Below, in pieces: positions 1-13,270 of a stretch of DNA of 64,000 nt (positions within the stretch are counted from its first letter, which is position 1; each line of letters starts with the position of its first letter). The position numbers and the translations under genes are program-made. The notes beneath the pieces are model-generated. The model had not been told where the DNA came from and searched no databases. It worked only from the letters and a program-made list of their open reading frames with translations. This DNA comes from Chlorokybus atmophyticus (lineage: Eukaryota; Streptophyta; Chlorokybophyceae; Chlorokybales; Chlorokybaceae), in contig RHPI01001037.1 in NCBI GenBank assembly GCA_009103225.1, positions 1,564,896 through 1,628,895 of the forward strand. The letters are read 5' to 3'.

Positions 1-618
1 GGGGGGGGGTGGGGGGGGGCACAAGTACATAGGCATTCCAGTAGTACGGATGCAACAATGCAAGCACACGCGCGCATTATACATACAAATGCATGCGCCG
101 TTGAAGGGAAAGCATATATCAATATTCTTTGCAAACTTGACTGCGTTTGCAAATGGCGTCCCCTCCAACTGTGCAGCAAACACTTAGCACAAGCATATCC
201 AAGCGTAAGCACAAATACCCACTCCTTCCTTTATACACATCGAAGGCAAGCCATTGGTCAAGCCTTCAAGCCTCTTAGATTGTGATATTATTGTTCACAA
301 CGTTTCTCTGTCACTATGAGAACATGCATGGATATTAACGAGTAAACAACGCATACGTTCTGCATACTCTGCTTGCGTCATGTCTCAACCTTGTTTGCTG
401 CGGCATCTGCGATACACCCTATTCAATGACCATCGACTAAATTTAGTCACAAGCAATTTCCAGTGTACTTGGATAACCTTGGCTCAATACGATGAGTGAT
501 GCAGTATGACCCCATAACCCTCGTTGAACCCCTGAACCATCCTTGAATTGCAGTACCAAAGCGCAAAACGCTACACAGAGCAATGTCACGGTGTTTGTGC
601 TAGGCATGTAATCTGCCT
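1..618. other. No gene seen; scaffold start
   Basis: The window opens with a short G-rich run. The rest is unique-looking sequence without exon-like reading frames or any recognised product. It lies downstream of the minus-strand PX-domain gene and may hold its 3' untranslated region. Confidence 0.5.
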
Positions 619-3498
619 CTAACCGACAGCCTGACCACCAGAGGTATCAACTTGCTGGCGCATGCCTTTCATGTCTGCCGCCATCTGCACATACAACAGT
701 CATGCACAAGAACATGTCTCATTCATGTGACACACAACTCTCCACTGATGTACCTTTTCCCGCGCTTTGACTTCCGCCTCATGGTCCTTTTGCAGCGACT
801 TATACGCACGTTTCAACACCTTGCTCTTTGCTTTCTCGTCTTTGTTAGCGACCTCCAGCGCCTGTTTGGACACACACACACTGAAGGTTCCAGGCGGTAC
901 ATTGCACAGCAGCATTTATGTGCACATGGACAACATCACACGAACACAAAGGGGGCCTGTGTACCTGAACTTGGCTTTGAAGCTGCAATATCTGCTCCTT
1001 GAGGGTCTCATCTACGCCTTCCCGAGCCGTTGCCTGCGTGCAATGCACACAAGCACACAAGTTCAGATCTGCTTACTCGCCAATTGCTTGGTGTCATGCA
1101 GGTTTGATAAAAACAGTGACAAGCATGCCTGCGAGTCTGTATCACGCCTCAACGTGCGTTCGTCTTCAAGTGCAGTCTCCGCCTGCCGCGCCCTCGACTC
1201 AGCCTCCTCCAGCTCCCAACTCAACCTGTTCGCACGCTCCTGCTCCTCCTCAATGGCCTAACCAGCGCCAGTTGTCAGAGTTGTCTGTTGTGTGCAGATG
1301 TTGTTGTAGTTGTTGTTGTTGTTGTTACAAAGCACAGCTCTCACTTGGGCAATGGCGTTCCTCGTGTCCTCTTTGTAGCGCTCGAGTCCTTCCTGCAGGC
1401 TCTTGACCTGGGCTTGCAGGGACAGTCTGGCGGCGGTCTCCTGCTCCAAGCGAGAGAGCGCCTCCTCGAGGTCCGACTTTGCGAGGACTGCCCTTCTGTG
1501 CAGCTGAGCCAGCAGCTTGCGCGCTTGAGCACGCTGAAAATCCACAACCATACCAAAACTGATCGGCTGCTCTTAGGTGTGCATGTGTGGTCTCTCATAC
1601 TCTATCAAGTTTGCAAGCATGTATATGCGAGTACAGGCACATGTACGCTAATGCAGTTAAACTCAATGCTTGGACAAACCTGGTCCATCGGCAGAGCAAA
1701 TGTCCCTGAAGGCCAAGCGTCCCAGTTGACGTGCCCATTGACAATGTCTGCTCCGGAACTTTGAGGAGTGTCTTGTACTGCCGCCGAAGATGCCAAAGAC
1801 GCCTGCATTGACTCAATTGTCTCACGCCAGCAAACAAAGGGCGCACACAGACTGCACTGAAGTTGTCACTTGCTAGTACACAAGAACAACTGCATTGTAT
1901 ACAACACACAATTTCACCTGACTGCTGTCTGAGTGGCTTCGCGCGTGCCGACCATTGAGTTCATCTTCCGGCCCTTTGAATGCCGATGTTGCGGGAACCT
2001 CACTTGCCGATCGATCGCTTGGTTCCTCACTCGCCGCGCTGCGAATGCTGCTCATGCGTAGCGTAATAGCAATGTCACACCTTTGGTGACTACAGATGCA
2101 CACCATCTAAGACTGCAGGTGCCATGCAAAGTGATACTATACCGCTGCTCTTCAGGTGACAGAAGCCCAGGTGGGCATGTGCATGTGCCTGTCCATGTGC
2201 GCATGTGAGTGCGTGTAAGACAAACCTGTTGTCGTGTGAAGGAGGAGTTTCTGGAAGGGGTTGCGTGCTTGTGGCCTGCTCCTGAGCAGCCTGGGCAGCT
2301 GTAGCCAGAACACATCAGTGACAAATTGGCTTACAAGCGATATATATATACTGTCAACACCACACGTCACCAGCAGAAGCGGCAGCTTCCAGCTCTAAGA
2401 AGCTGGCCATAGGTGGACAGCGTGCGATGAGAATGTCACTCAGCAGTGTCCACATCCACTCCTGAAGCTGCCTGCGCCGCTGCAACCGCGCATGCACCAC
2501 ACTTCAGCAAACAGCTAGCTGCTTACACATATAGGAACAATGCTTCTATCACCCTTTACCACTCACTTCTTCTATCAGCTCGTTGTGTGCGTTCACACGC
2601 TGCAGTGAGCGCTTGGGCGGCGGATCCGGCACACGGTTACGAGGCAGCAATTGCCTCAGCTGCCAAAAAAAAAAAAAAGCCAAAGCAAAGGACACATTGG
2701 TGTTGGTTGGCATGTACAAAGCTTCGGCAGGATCAACTGGTATAACGGGTGTACAACAACCACATGCCACCTTCACACGTGCCTACATGTCCACCTACGC
2801 GCCTCTGCATGCGTGTGTGCGCGTATCTGCGTGCATATGCGCATGCAAGTATGTACGTGCACGCGTGCATGCGCCTACCGCATCAGCTAGCCGCTGAAAG
2901 TCACTGAAGCGGCGCAGCACGGGCCTTGTGGTCAGGTAACCAGCGGGCGACACCACGCCAACATCCACCTTGTAATACTGCGCACACACCAGTACACCAC
3001 AGTCACCACAGCATGCAGGACACAAGCACAGAAGCCTGCATGCAGGTTGTACATGAGCTGACAGTGGACACAGCATGGGTTGGAACATCAGTAGCTCCAA
3101 AGTGCTGATCAGTTGTTACATGAAGGCTGCAGATCTGATAGTAGTAGTTATGTGTGTCTATTGTTCTCACCACAGGAGCATTCGGGTCGAATGCGGGGAC
3201 TCCGGCGGCGTTGCGACGAACATTGTGGCTGGTCCATGATGGTACGCGCATTCCATAAGAGTACACGCCCGCCGCATGCAACGACGTGGACGCTGAAGCA
3301 TGCGGCTGCACAACACATCACACACATGAAGCCAGCCTCAGCTAAAACAGGTTGAAACAGCTTATGTGGCAACACATACTCCATCGGCATGTAGCAGCCT
3401 GCTAGTATCAAGCATGCTTCAGCAGGCAATCTCTTGCCCTGCTCCTTTATGTCAACAAGCAATCTCTTTAACGGAACGATAGATGCTTGCAAACAGGA

Positions 3499-3541
<43 letters not shown>

Positions 3542-3643
3542 GGTGCGTACCCAGTCTTGTGGGGGCACCCAAGCGTCCATGCCCAGGGGCATAGGGCTGG
3601 TGCCATCGTGCCGATGGAAATGCCGCGCCGCCCTCATCGCCAC
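619..3643 (-). CDS. EREX/EREL-like PX-domain coiled-coil protein
   Basis: Multi-exon minus-strand gene. The first exon (from ATG at 3643) carries HRHDGTSPMPLGMD, which matches the N-terminus of plant EREX/EREL proteins. The next exons carry GMRVPSW and a PX domain: YYKVDVGVVSPAG, then RPVLRRFSDFQRLADA (about 2977-2879), then LLPRNRVPDPPPKRS (2659-2567, behind a long T-tract acceptor) and RQLQEWMWTLLSDIL with ASFLELEAAAS (about 2487-2372). Later exons down to 619 are Ser-rich and then coiled coil (for example 1551-1340 and 915-750), ending in a stop at 619-621. PX domains bind phosphoinositides. EREX is known as a RAB5 effector in endosomal and vacuolar trafficking in plants, so an endosomal role is inferred. 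Its 5' end faces the LENG1-like gene. Exons between 2370 and 1560 are placed loosely. Confidence 0.8.
3501..3539. repeat. (CA)n microsatellite in intron 1 of the PX gene
   Basis: Uninterrupted CA dinucleotide tract of about 39 bases. It lies just downstream, on the minus strand, of the first exon donor near 3551. It creates long spurious reading frames in both directions. Confidence 0.9.
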
Positions 3644-4113
3644 GTATCAAGGCGTTCCTTTACACTGTCCTACGCCTTACGCAAGCTCGGCGGTGCAGGG
3701 CGCCCCTTCCCCTGCCGTCAACAACATCGCCACAGACAAGCGCAGCAACAACAACCCTGTCACGTATTCCGGTTACGGCAAAGCGTCGTTACACTGTGAC
3801 GCCACTAAGTACGGCTAACTGTGTCTCGTTTACTGCAGAAACGGCAACAGGCAGCTTGTGGGTGTCACAAGGTCAGAACCGCACCAGTTTTATGCTGACG
3901 TTTGTGGGCTAACGGCTTGTGTGTGCGTTACCTATTGGCGCAACAGCCGTTATTTCAGACGGTGCTACAAACGGTACTACTGGTGCCGCTACATGCAGTT
4001 AATGCCACTGTGTTCGAGTTACCCAGCGTCGCCTGTTGAGGAGGAGGAGGAGGACGAGCTGGTGGCGGTGGTGATGGGCAAGGGGCAGGGGCAGGTAGTG
4101 GATTGTTACCATC
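3644..4113. promoter_or_regulatory. Shared divergent promoter region
   Basis: About 470 bases separate the start of the minus-strand PX gene from the start of the plus-strand LENG1-like gene. This head-to-head arrangement implies a compact bidirectional promoter. I see no clear TATA box or named operator. Confidence 0.45.
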
Positions 4114-6245
4114 ATGGGTGGCCACGGCGGGCTGAACATCCTCCCGCAGAAATCTTGGCACGTCTACAATTACGAGAACAAGGAGAAGGTGCGTCGCGAC
4201 GAGGCGGAGGCGGCGGCGGCGGCGGAGGCTGCGGCACGCGCCAAACAGCAGGCAAGGGTTTCCTTGTAAGTTTTAGTAGATGTTTTTGTTCCCCGTCGGT
4301 AGGCAGCCGTTTTGACTAAACTGTGCTGTTGCATGCCTACACAAGCTCGTGCTTAACAGTAGCTTAGTGGTAGGCTCTGCCAGTCAACAGTAACACTGCG
4401 CGAAGTTGAATTCCTGTGCTGCATTGAGTTGTCTCGCTTGTCATGAGGCTTGATTCTGTTTTTGCAATTTTTATTGCTTGTGCACTGTTTTTGCCTAGTC
4501 TCGCTTCGCTCTTACTGCTGCTGCAATTGGCAGTTGCAGCTGTTGTATGCTTGCCGTGTTTGCTGCGCAGACACAACACAACAACATGCCAAATTTTTTT
4601 GTGTTTTACGCAACAGGCAGCAGAGGCTGAGGCACGGAGGCAGCTGCTTCTCCAGCGAGCACGCAAGCGCAAACGTGCCGACGAGGATGACGAAACACAG
4701 ACCAACAACCAGAAACTCAACAACTCACTGCTCGCCTGACTGTGCACAATGCTGAGGACACCACAACCACAGCCACGACAGCTGTTAAAGCGGCCACAAG
4801 TAACTCTGTACACAAGGAAGATGTTAACAACAACAACAACAAGGACGAAGACGATGCTGGCCATATCAACTTCTTCCGCGGCGGTTTTAATGGCGGCCTC
4901 GGCATCTCTACAAACTCACAATCAGCAGCAGCAAAGCGATCATCTACTGTGCTGCACAAGATGGATAAGGTCAGTATGATGTCCATATTGTCCGTAGAAA
5001 CAGCTACTGAGTTCGTTGTGGTGTTGAGGTGACGGGAGTTTTGCATTGCTATGGCAACTGCAGGAGTTTCAGCGCGAGCATAGGCGGATACCAAGAGACT
5101 TAGAGAAGGACCATCCAGAAAAGGATCGTGATGAAAAGTATATCGGCTCGGTTATGGTGTGGTTGGCGCAGAAGCAACGCAGCTTTGGTATATGGAGCAA
5201 ACAACAGCTGCTGAACCCCGCGAAGATGTTGGGTCCAGATGCACCAACAGTCACAAGTTGCAGGCGCCATCATTATCAGGGAGCAGCAAGAAGAAGAGCA
5301 TTGAAGAGTTGTGTGCAGAAAGGGCAAAGCGCGAGCAGGCCGGGCATGCAAAGGCCAAGCGGGCTGTTGACGCACATGTGGCTGCCATCACACAAGGAAA
5401 GGATGGTTATATGTATATAAAGGTGAACGGTATCATTCAAGCTTTGGCAACAGGAGATGATGGTGTAGCTTGGCAGGTCAACCAGCGTGTCATGAAGTGA
5501 AGTTGTATGTCGCGGTGGTGCAGTAATGTGATGTGGGGGTTGCACAAGCCATGTTACTGCAGAGTTGCAAACTGCGCGGATGCCAAAGCGTGTTTGTCCA
5601 AATTGCCAACATAATGATTTGTGAGGACCGTAGTTACTATCCCTCTGTCAGCTGTGAGCAGGGTGGGCGTCATTGGTTTGGCGGTGTGGCTGGTCGGATG
5701 TTGTGGTTTAGCTATTACATTTTCGTAGTGTGATGTTAGAGACCGCACATGCCATGTACCTGTACATGCAGTATTGGTTGATGTATGGCAGTCGTATAAA
5801 GCATGGTTGCACATCCAAGCCTGCAATGTGTTGAGTGTGCTGGACAGCCAGGTAATGTATATAGGGTATGTGAAGTGCTGTGTGAGACACACGCATACAT
5901 ATGCCACATGCACACCAACACTCACATGCACACTACCAATTCAGTTTATCAAGTTGTACACCATCACTACCGGGCTAACCACTATCACTATGACACTACC
6001 GCCCGTCCCCGTTAGCCATGCATGCATGTTGACATGGTGTTACCTGCCCACAGGGCCGTTTCAGTCAGTTCTGTTCAGCGTCGCAGTTGCTGCAGCATCA
6101 AAGACCAGCAGGACTCCCTCCCCTCCTCCCCCTCCTCCCCCTTCTCCGCCACCACCCCCTTCCTCTGCCTCTCTCATCTCCCAAACCCTCTGCGCGTGAG
6201 CCACCCCGCGGTGGTCCTGCTGCCGCTGCCACCCTTGCGCTGTAG
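4114..6245 (+). CDS. LENG1-like protein (leukocyte receptor cluster member 1 family)
   Basis: The first exon begins MGGHGGLNILPQKSWHVYN and continues ENKEKVRRDEAEAAA. This matches the N-terminal CIR-type signature of LENG1 (NILPKKSWHV, then RRDEA), a nuclear protein family linked to RNA processing. Later exons hold a basic stretch (about 4617-4738), GHINFFRGGF (4858-4890), an EKDRDEKYIG segment (near 5120-5150) and SKKKSIEELCAERAKREQA (about 5287-5345), which matches the conserved C-terminal LENG1 block. The last exon (6054-6245) has RFSQF, like the family's final RYNSQFNP motif, then a Pro-rich tail. The frame changes near 4740 and again near 5150 without a credible intron, so this copy has indels or sequencing errors. 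Function is inferred from the family only. Confidence 0.7.
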
Positions 6246-7082
6246 TGCCAACGTCAGCACTGCACTGCGCAGGGTCCTTGCGTCCTTGCCGACAGTTAGG
6301 TCTGGTCGGTGGGGTTGGGTAGGCAATAGTAGTGCAGGGATGCTAGGCAGGCAGAGCAAAGGCAACAGATAGCACGACTCACACTCTGTTAGTTGCAACG
6401 TAGGACAAGTTAGCGTTAGCAACCAGCAGCAGCAGCAGGCAATTACATGTGTACAAGAAGTAGTATGCTGCATTGTGCGGTTGTTGTGTGGTTAGGCATG
6501 GTAGGAGCTGACAATTGAGCACTTGCGTGTTCATGGTGATACAGAGAGACTGAGGTCTTATGCTCTCCGCACTGTAGTCAGCTATGAGACCAGCACATAA
6601 TGCGTTTGTACCTAACTGACTCTAAGCGTTGTTGTTCATTGGCAGGCTGCTCAACTCTGGTAGCTTTCACACAGAGTACACCCTCCCTCATGTGTATTTG
6701 AAGCAAAACGTGTTGTGGACAGTGTCCAACACTTTGCCATGGAGTGCGCCAAAGAAAACGTAGTTAGATTGGTGGTTGTAATCGTTTTGAATGTGGTTGT
6801 CTGCTGGTGTTCTGTGCTGCATCTGCACTTGTTATGCCCCTCCAATTTGCGCTATACATGCAGTAGCTCAACTTGCTCCCTGCAATGCAGTCAGCTCTGC
6901 ACTACAAGAATTGCAACACTAACATGATAAAGTGACCTTTATGACCTTAACGCACACACAGGCAGAGAACAGTCGCCTACACGAACGTTCTGGTGGCGAA
7001 TTATGTAGTAAGCGGTGCGCGCTGTATAATGACGCAATGTTAAGAAACATTTTAGTTCAACTGGGTGACAAAGGTAAGTATA

Positions 7083-7085
<3 letters not shown>
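6246..7085 (+). other. No clear gene; one exon-like stretch
   Basis: Between the LENG1-like stop and the (GA)n tract there is one open stretch behind a plausible acceptor (about 6962-7076, containing ENSRLHERSGGELCSKR). I do not recognise it and cannot connect it to a gene. The remainder shows nothing I can support. Confidence 0.3.
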
Positions 7086-8029
<944 letters not shown>

Positions 8030-8530
8030 CAGCCCACACACACACCTTCAACCAGGTCGCAATGACTGCTGAGGCAGCATTGAAGCCAGCAAGCTGTGTG
8101 TGGGAAATGTTTGGCACACGTCTTTGCCAATGTCCGCAAGGAGAGTCACGTTGATGACGCGGTATTGACTCACAGCAGCCGTTGCACATGTTGTAGAGGT
8201 CCATCTAAAACCCTGCCACCATGATGAAGGCAGAGCTTACAACGGGGAAGCCGACTGGAGAAGGCTGTAATGCCAGCGGCGATGCGCTGCACCGTTGTCG
8301 ATGTACACGCACACGCTCGCCTCACCAGCATAGGAAACGGCGTGCTGACTAACTTGAAAACGCAGTTGTCACACCTATGGTTGGGAAGTAAAGTGTCAAA
8401 CCACAGCATAAGCTTACCGCTGTCAAGCGAGTTGTGCATACAACACGCACACACATACATACGCGTGCACACACATATGCACGCAGGGATTCTTAGACAT
8501 CTCACTTTCCCATCTCCAACCCTAACTTGA
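8030..8530 (-). pseudogene. Partner-gene fragment, copy A (unrecognised family)
   Basis: Read on the minus strand, this block is similar in DNA and protein to 19380-19830 (+). Shared pieces are CD(S/N)C...LV..PF.M (near 8360), a GG...LDGP stretch (near 8200) and AGFNAASAVIATWLK (about 8085-8040; copy C has GFNAASAIMVTWFK). Relative to copy C there is at least one single-base loss just before the last block, which breaks the frame. It sits downstream of mTERF copy A on the same strand, as copy C sits downstream of mTERF copy C. Function unknown; probably decayed. Confidence 0.5.
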
Positions 8531-8949
8531 ACCCAACTCTCAAGCTTGCTTTTCTGCTGCTTACACATAGGCGCATGTGGAAATAACTGACAGGAGAGCA
8601 GAGTGACCTAACAACGCTGTTTGCATGCCATGCACCAACACTAGTGCAACAGATAAGCTGCATGCAGTGTGCAATGGGCTACACAGTGCATGATTCCGCC
8701 AGACGGTAGGCAAGTAGCTTCAAGACAAAACGCGTACCAACTTGCGGAAGACAGAGCTCGTTCGTCACAGGCCGACCAGCCCGCTGCCACTCGCAATCCC
8801 CAATGATGCGGCGGAAGCCTACGCCAGCGGCTATTGACCAGCTATGTCCTGCTCTCTCAAGCTACCAATAGCATTTATACTTCTCAACCACTACGACAAC
8901 GCAACGCTTCTCATACATCATTTGATGCTGGCTTGACATCACTGTTGGC
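8531..8949. other. Spacer downstream of mTERF copy A
   Basis: No exon that I can support. It probably contains the 3' untranslated region of mTERF copy A and an eroded start of the partner gene. Confidence 0.3.
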
Positions 8950-10192
8950 TCATCGAGCCTGACTTGCCTCTGCAAGCTGTTGTTGCCAACGGATAAACTC
9001 AGGAAACCTTTTGTGCCAGTAGGCTGCAGAGTACCCCAGGGCTGATGAGGCTGCCATGTGAACTGCATGCTGCCGACAGAACAACAAACGGTCGAGCACA
9101 TTCTCTCTGCATGTTAATGCCTTGTGCCATGTCCACACTGGCCACGTGCTTAGCTCCACCTCCGCAACCTCAGTAGCTAGCCGCTTGCAGCGTGTTGTTG
9201 CTCGCTCACATGACATCAGGACGACCACTCTTGGGTGATACGTAAAGATCTGCAAAGCAAGGTGCCTGTTGCCCAGTCTGTAAGACTCGAAGATGTCGAG
9301 AAACACCTGAAGCCTGCTGCGCACGATTGCATTGTTGTGGCATACTAACTCCGGGGATTGTTTCAGCGACCTGACCATTTGTGCATGGTCAACTGCAAAA
9401 AACGTCCGCCAGGCAGCAAACCTTTCCGCAACAACTTCTGGTTTGAAAGTGAGCGTGTGCGGAGCTTTGTGGAGCACAATGTGAAGGTCCTTGTCACTGA
9501 TGCTTAGAAGCGTCTGTAGCTTCTTGACGTTGATTGCAAGAGTCTCAGGCTTGCGCTGTAGAAGTGCATGCTGTGCAACTGCTGTCGTTTTCACACCAGG
9601 AATCAGCTTCCGCATCTGCCATGTGACAAGTTCAACCACAAGCACCCGCGAAGAAAGACTGAGACAGTTAACACAACATACCTCATGAATGCGTCGCTCC
9701 AGCTCTCTGGGCTTACGGTAAAGTGACTGAGTCTTGCCTAACGTGATGAACAATGCCACTCGTTGCAGGGGCAGAGATAACCCCTCCCAGAATCGGCGTA
9801 CAGCCTGCTGCTTGGCTTCTGACCATGGGGGCAATGGAGGCCGGCCCACCCGTCTTGCCAGCTGGCAAAAAGACATTGTTAAGCGCCAACAGCTCCAAGT
9901 TGTGAACAAGCATCAGCGCGGCTTTGGGAGAGAGCAGCTCACCTTACTGCTTTTGTAAACATCATTGTAAACAGCATTGTAAACAGGAGTTGTGCCGCAT
10001 GCAAAGCGCGGTTGTGCTGCAAAGGCGCACTGCATCTGCCTGCAATCAAGCGAGTTGTGAGACATTAACTTTGCAGGTGAGATCAATTGCGGCATACCAA
10101 GCCTGGCCTTGCCTATAAAATGGGTTGTGGAAGCCAGGTGCGATGGCTCTGGCTGTGGCAGCTCTCGTGGCGCGCGCGAGGAAGAACATCAT
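8950..10192 (-). CDS. mTERF-like organellar protein, copy A
   Basis: Four exons on the minus strand. Exon 1 starts at the ATG at 10192 (MMFFLARATRAATARA), an Arg/Ala-rich leader typical of mitochondrial or plastid targeting. Its donor is GCAAGG, so intron 1 looks like a GC-AG intron. Exon 2 (near 10045-9953) encodes FAAQPRFACGTT. Exon 3 (about 9868-9685) has GRPPLPPWSEAKQQAVRRF. Exon 4 (from about 9625) holds repeated helical motifs of mTERF type: LLSISDKDLHIVLHKAPH, RFAAWRTFF, then MVRSLKQSPELV. mTERF proteins bind nucleic acid in organelles and affect transcription, splicing or translation there. The exact target cannot be told. Closely related to copies B and C; inverted relative to both. 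Confidence 0.72.
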
Positions 10193-10899
10193 ATATGCAC
10201 TGTGACACAGTCATATTTAGCTCATCAAATCAATTACACGCTCTTGGAGAAAGATCACAAGTGTTGTAAGAAGCATTCGCTGACAGTGCTTTGCTGGTTG
10301 CAAGGCACTGTCAGCAGCTGTTTCTACAGCCAACTATGCACGTTGTTGTATCGGCATCAGTGTGCATTGGTTTGCAGCAAACTGCCACCACTTGACAACC
10401 TGGCCACAAGCGCGCACGCAAACATTTATGTACATACGCGCTAGTCAGCATGCCGTCCGGTTTTGAGTCGAACAGAGGTTGCTATCAACAAAGTAACCAA
10501 GCTGCAAAGCTGCCGTTGTTGCTTTACCTTGACAGGCAGCACGTGCAACAAATCGCGATGACGGTCGTTTTGACCTGATCACTGCAAGTGCCTCAGTTAC
10601 TGCCAGAGACACCAGCTTACGGGACGACGGTATGGGTTTGTTGTGAACACCTAAGCTGATGGCATGGCAAGTCAACATGTGTCTTATTGTGAGCTTGGCT
10701 ACGGAAATTGTCCATAAGTTTCACATAGCTGGTTGAGACTCCGACGCACGGCGAGCAGCTGCGCTGACCAGCTAAGTCATGGTAGCTTTGTTGCCAATGC
10801 ATGCGCCCTGCACAACAGCTGAAGTTGTAGTTAAGCTGCCGGTTAACAGCTGTTACTGCCTGAGCTGCATGCATACTACGTAACACACTGCCATGAGCC
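10193..10899. other. Upstream region of mTERF copy A
   Basis: Non-coding as far as I can see. It separates the minus-strand mTERF copy A from the plus-strand repeat at 10900 and would hold the promoter of copy A. No motif is named with confidence. Confidence 0.35.
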
Positions 10900-11330
10900 T
10901 AATTTGTGCAGCGTACTTGTGAGAGACAGCAACAGCAGCAGCAGCAGTAATCGTCACTTCAACTCTTGCACAAAGCCTCTCTCACGCTGCCCGCCCGTCG
11001 CTGGCTACGCGGAGCATGCCACCAACCCCCTAGCAGCTGATTTGATCGGCGTAGACAAGGTCGATGCCACCGCCGCAACCGTGATCAACACCCTGTGTGC
11101 TGCCTACGTCGCCGCCGCTGCTGCTCCTGTCATGCACAATGGCACAGTCGTTGATAGCAACTAGCTTGTCACTTGGTTAAGCTGTGGGCGGGGCGGTGGT
11201 GGTGGTGGTGGGCGTCTTTGCTGATGATAGAGATGTTGTCCGTGCTGACCTAGTGGCTAGCGCCGTGTCGCTGGCGCCGAAGGCATGCATGTCCGCACTG
11301 CGCTTCAGCGGCGACGGTGGCAGCAGCTTG
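10900..11330 (+). repeat. Inverted repeat R1, left copy
   Basis: About 430 bases matching the reverse complement of 16270-16700 at roughly 80% by eye. Both copies keep an open stretch with PPVAG-AEHA-NPLAAD, and both share a GGGCGGGGCGG run. This copy stops at 11162-11164. The conserved frame suggests an old exon or small gene, but I do not recognise it. Confidence 0.55.
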
Positions 11331-11777
11331 CGTAGGGTTTTATAGGCGACGGCGGCAGTGAATGGGCTTGTGCTAACGGTGAGATGTAAGGCAAATGGAG
11401 CTACAGCTGATGTGTTTCGTGCGCTTGTCCACTGCTAGCATGCTTGCACACTGGCGCACGAACAACGACGTCCTACATGTCACAGTCCAGTAGGGAGTCA
11501 CGTGTGAGTCTATCACTTGTTGCTTGACACGCAACTATTGTACACCGCATGCGTTGCGGTGGTCAAATCTTAAGGATTGTCCTGACAGTGCACTTGTGCA
11601 CTACCTGTCAAAGTCAAGTGTTGCTATACTTTTCGCAGTCATCTGCTAGCATCAGCATACTGCTAGTTGCAAGCAGCTGACGGGTGCTGTTTAGATACCA
11701 CTTGCTTGTAAAACGCTGAAACTCTTGCAAGCATGCACTGCTGACTCTGGTTGTGACGATTTCGCAGTGCATCAGTA
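11331..11777. other. Spacer upstream of mTERF copy B
   Basis: No coding signal seen. The last part resembles the sequence just upstream of mTERF copy C, so the duplication includes some promoter DNA. Confidence 0.35.
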
Positions 11778-13036
11778 ATGTTGTCCCTCGCGCGTGTTAT
11801 GAGAGCTGCCACAGCCAGCGGTGTTGCATCCCGCTTCTACAACTCCTTGTATAGGTAAGGCTGCAGATTAGCTGGCCGCGAAAGATTTCAATGCAGCCAG
11901 CACACTTTGCCATGCTTGGTTGCAGGCAGACACAGTGCACATACGCGGCAAAACTGCAGTCTGCGTATGGCACAGCCACTTCTGATGATGCTGTTGACAC
12001 AAGCAACAAGGTGAGCTGCTCCATCAAGCTATGAGGCTGCTTACTCACAAAGTGGCGCTGCCCACTAACCATGTCTGTTGGCCAGCTGCCGCCACGACGC
12101 ATGGGCAGGCCTCCGTTGCCCCCATGGTCAGAAGCTGAGCAGCAAGCTGTGCGCCAGTTCTGGGAGAGGTTAGCTCTTCCTCCACAGCGAGTGGCATTTT
12201 TCGTCATGCAAGGCACGACCAAGTCACTTTTCCGAAATCCCACAGAACTGGAGCGACGAATGCATGAGGTACGTTGTGTCAGCTGTCTCAGTCTTTGTTC
12301 ACTGGTGTTTGTGGTTAAGCTTGATGCATCGCAGATGCGGAAGCTGATACCTGGTGCGAGCACAGCAACAGTGGCCCTGCTTATTGATTGGCGCCGTCAC
12401 GAAACCCTTGCAAGCAACCTCCCAAGGCTTAAGACGCTTCTTGACATCAGTGACAATGACCTTTGCATGATGCTACGCAGTGCTCCTCACATGCTGGCTT
12501 TCACACCGGAGCATGTGGCTGAGAGATTTGCTGCCTGGCGGACGTTTCTGGCAGTTGAACATGCAGATATGGTTGCGTTGCTCAAACGATGCCCAAGTTT
12601 GGTCTGCTGCAACGATGCGTCCGTGCGTGGCAAGCTTCAGACGTTTCTTGACGCCTTCGAATGTTCCAATCTAGGGAGCAGGCGCCTTGCCATGCAGATT
12701 TTTATGTGTCATCCAGGAGTAGTCGTTCTGATGTCATGTGAGCGAACAACAACACGCTTGAAGCGGCTAGCTACTGACTTTACGGAGGCGGAGCGAAGCA
12801 CATGGTCAGTGCCGACATGGCAGTTGGCATTATCATGTAGAGATTACGTGCTCGACCGTTTGTTGTTCTGTAGGCAGCATGCAGTCCGCATGGCAGCCTC
12901 AACAGCCCTGTCCTTCTCTGCAGCCTCCTGGCACAGAAGGTTTCCGAAGTTCACTTGCTGGCAACAAGAGCTTGCACACGCGCGTCAGGCGCCATCAGCC
13001 ATCAGTAATGTCATGCCAACAATGGAGAATGTCTAA
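11778..13036 (+). CDS. mTERF-like organellar protein, copy B
   Basis: Four exons: 11778-11854 (MLSLARVMRAATASG, targeting-type leader), 11926-12010, 12086-12268 (GRPPLPPWSEAEQQAVR) and 12335-13036. Phases fit throughout: exon 1 ends in phase 2, and the later junctions are phase 0. Exon 4 carries mTERF repeats (LLDISDNDLCMMLRSAPH, MVALLKRCPSLV, IFMCHPGVVVLM). Its intron 1 donor is normal GTAAGG, unlike the GC donors of copies A and C. Frame is fully open, so this copy is likely functional. The role is inferred as organelle gene expression. Confidence 0.78.
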
Positions 13037-13059
13037 GGAGCATCACGTTCTCTTAGTGC

Positions 13060-13270
13060 TTTGGAAAGCGTCTGGTGTTGGTAGCACAAAATGGCAGAAC
13101 GCTATCGGTGGACAGCTGCTGGCTGCTGCTGCAGCATTGGGGCGTGCGCGCCGCAGCAGTACAGGCTGCTGCACGGTGTGCTGCTGGGCTCGCTTCTGCT
13201 GCTTGTTGCAGGGCTGTCACGCACGAGCCCTCTTCCGCAGTGCGTTAGTCAAGCACCTGGTAAGTGAGCC
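13060..13270 (+). pseudogene. Partner-gene start, copy B (fragment)
   Basis: About 200 bases that align with 18650-18830 downstream of mTERF copy C, including GACAGCTGCTGGCTGCTG and CTCGCTTCTGCT. An open stretch gives a hydrophobic segment (LLHGVLLGSLLLLVAG) like a signal anchor. Later partner-gene exons were not found nearby, so this copy seems truncated. Confidence 0.4.

Noticed and set aside
3483-3606. His-Thr and Val-Cys repeat frames
   Set aside because: Products of the (CA)n tract in an intron.
4005-4030. Possible tRNA T-loop (TTCGAGT)
   Set aside because: No matching anticodon arm or acceptor stem upstream.
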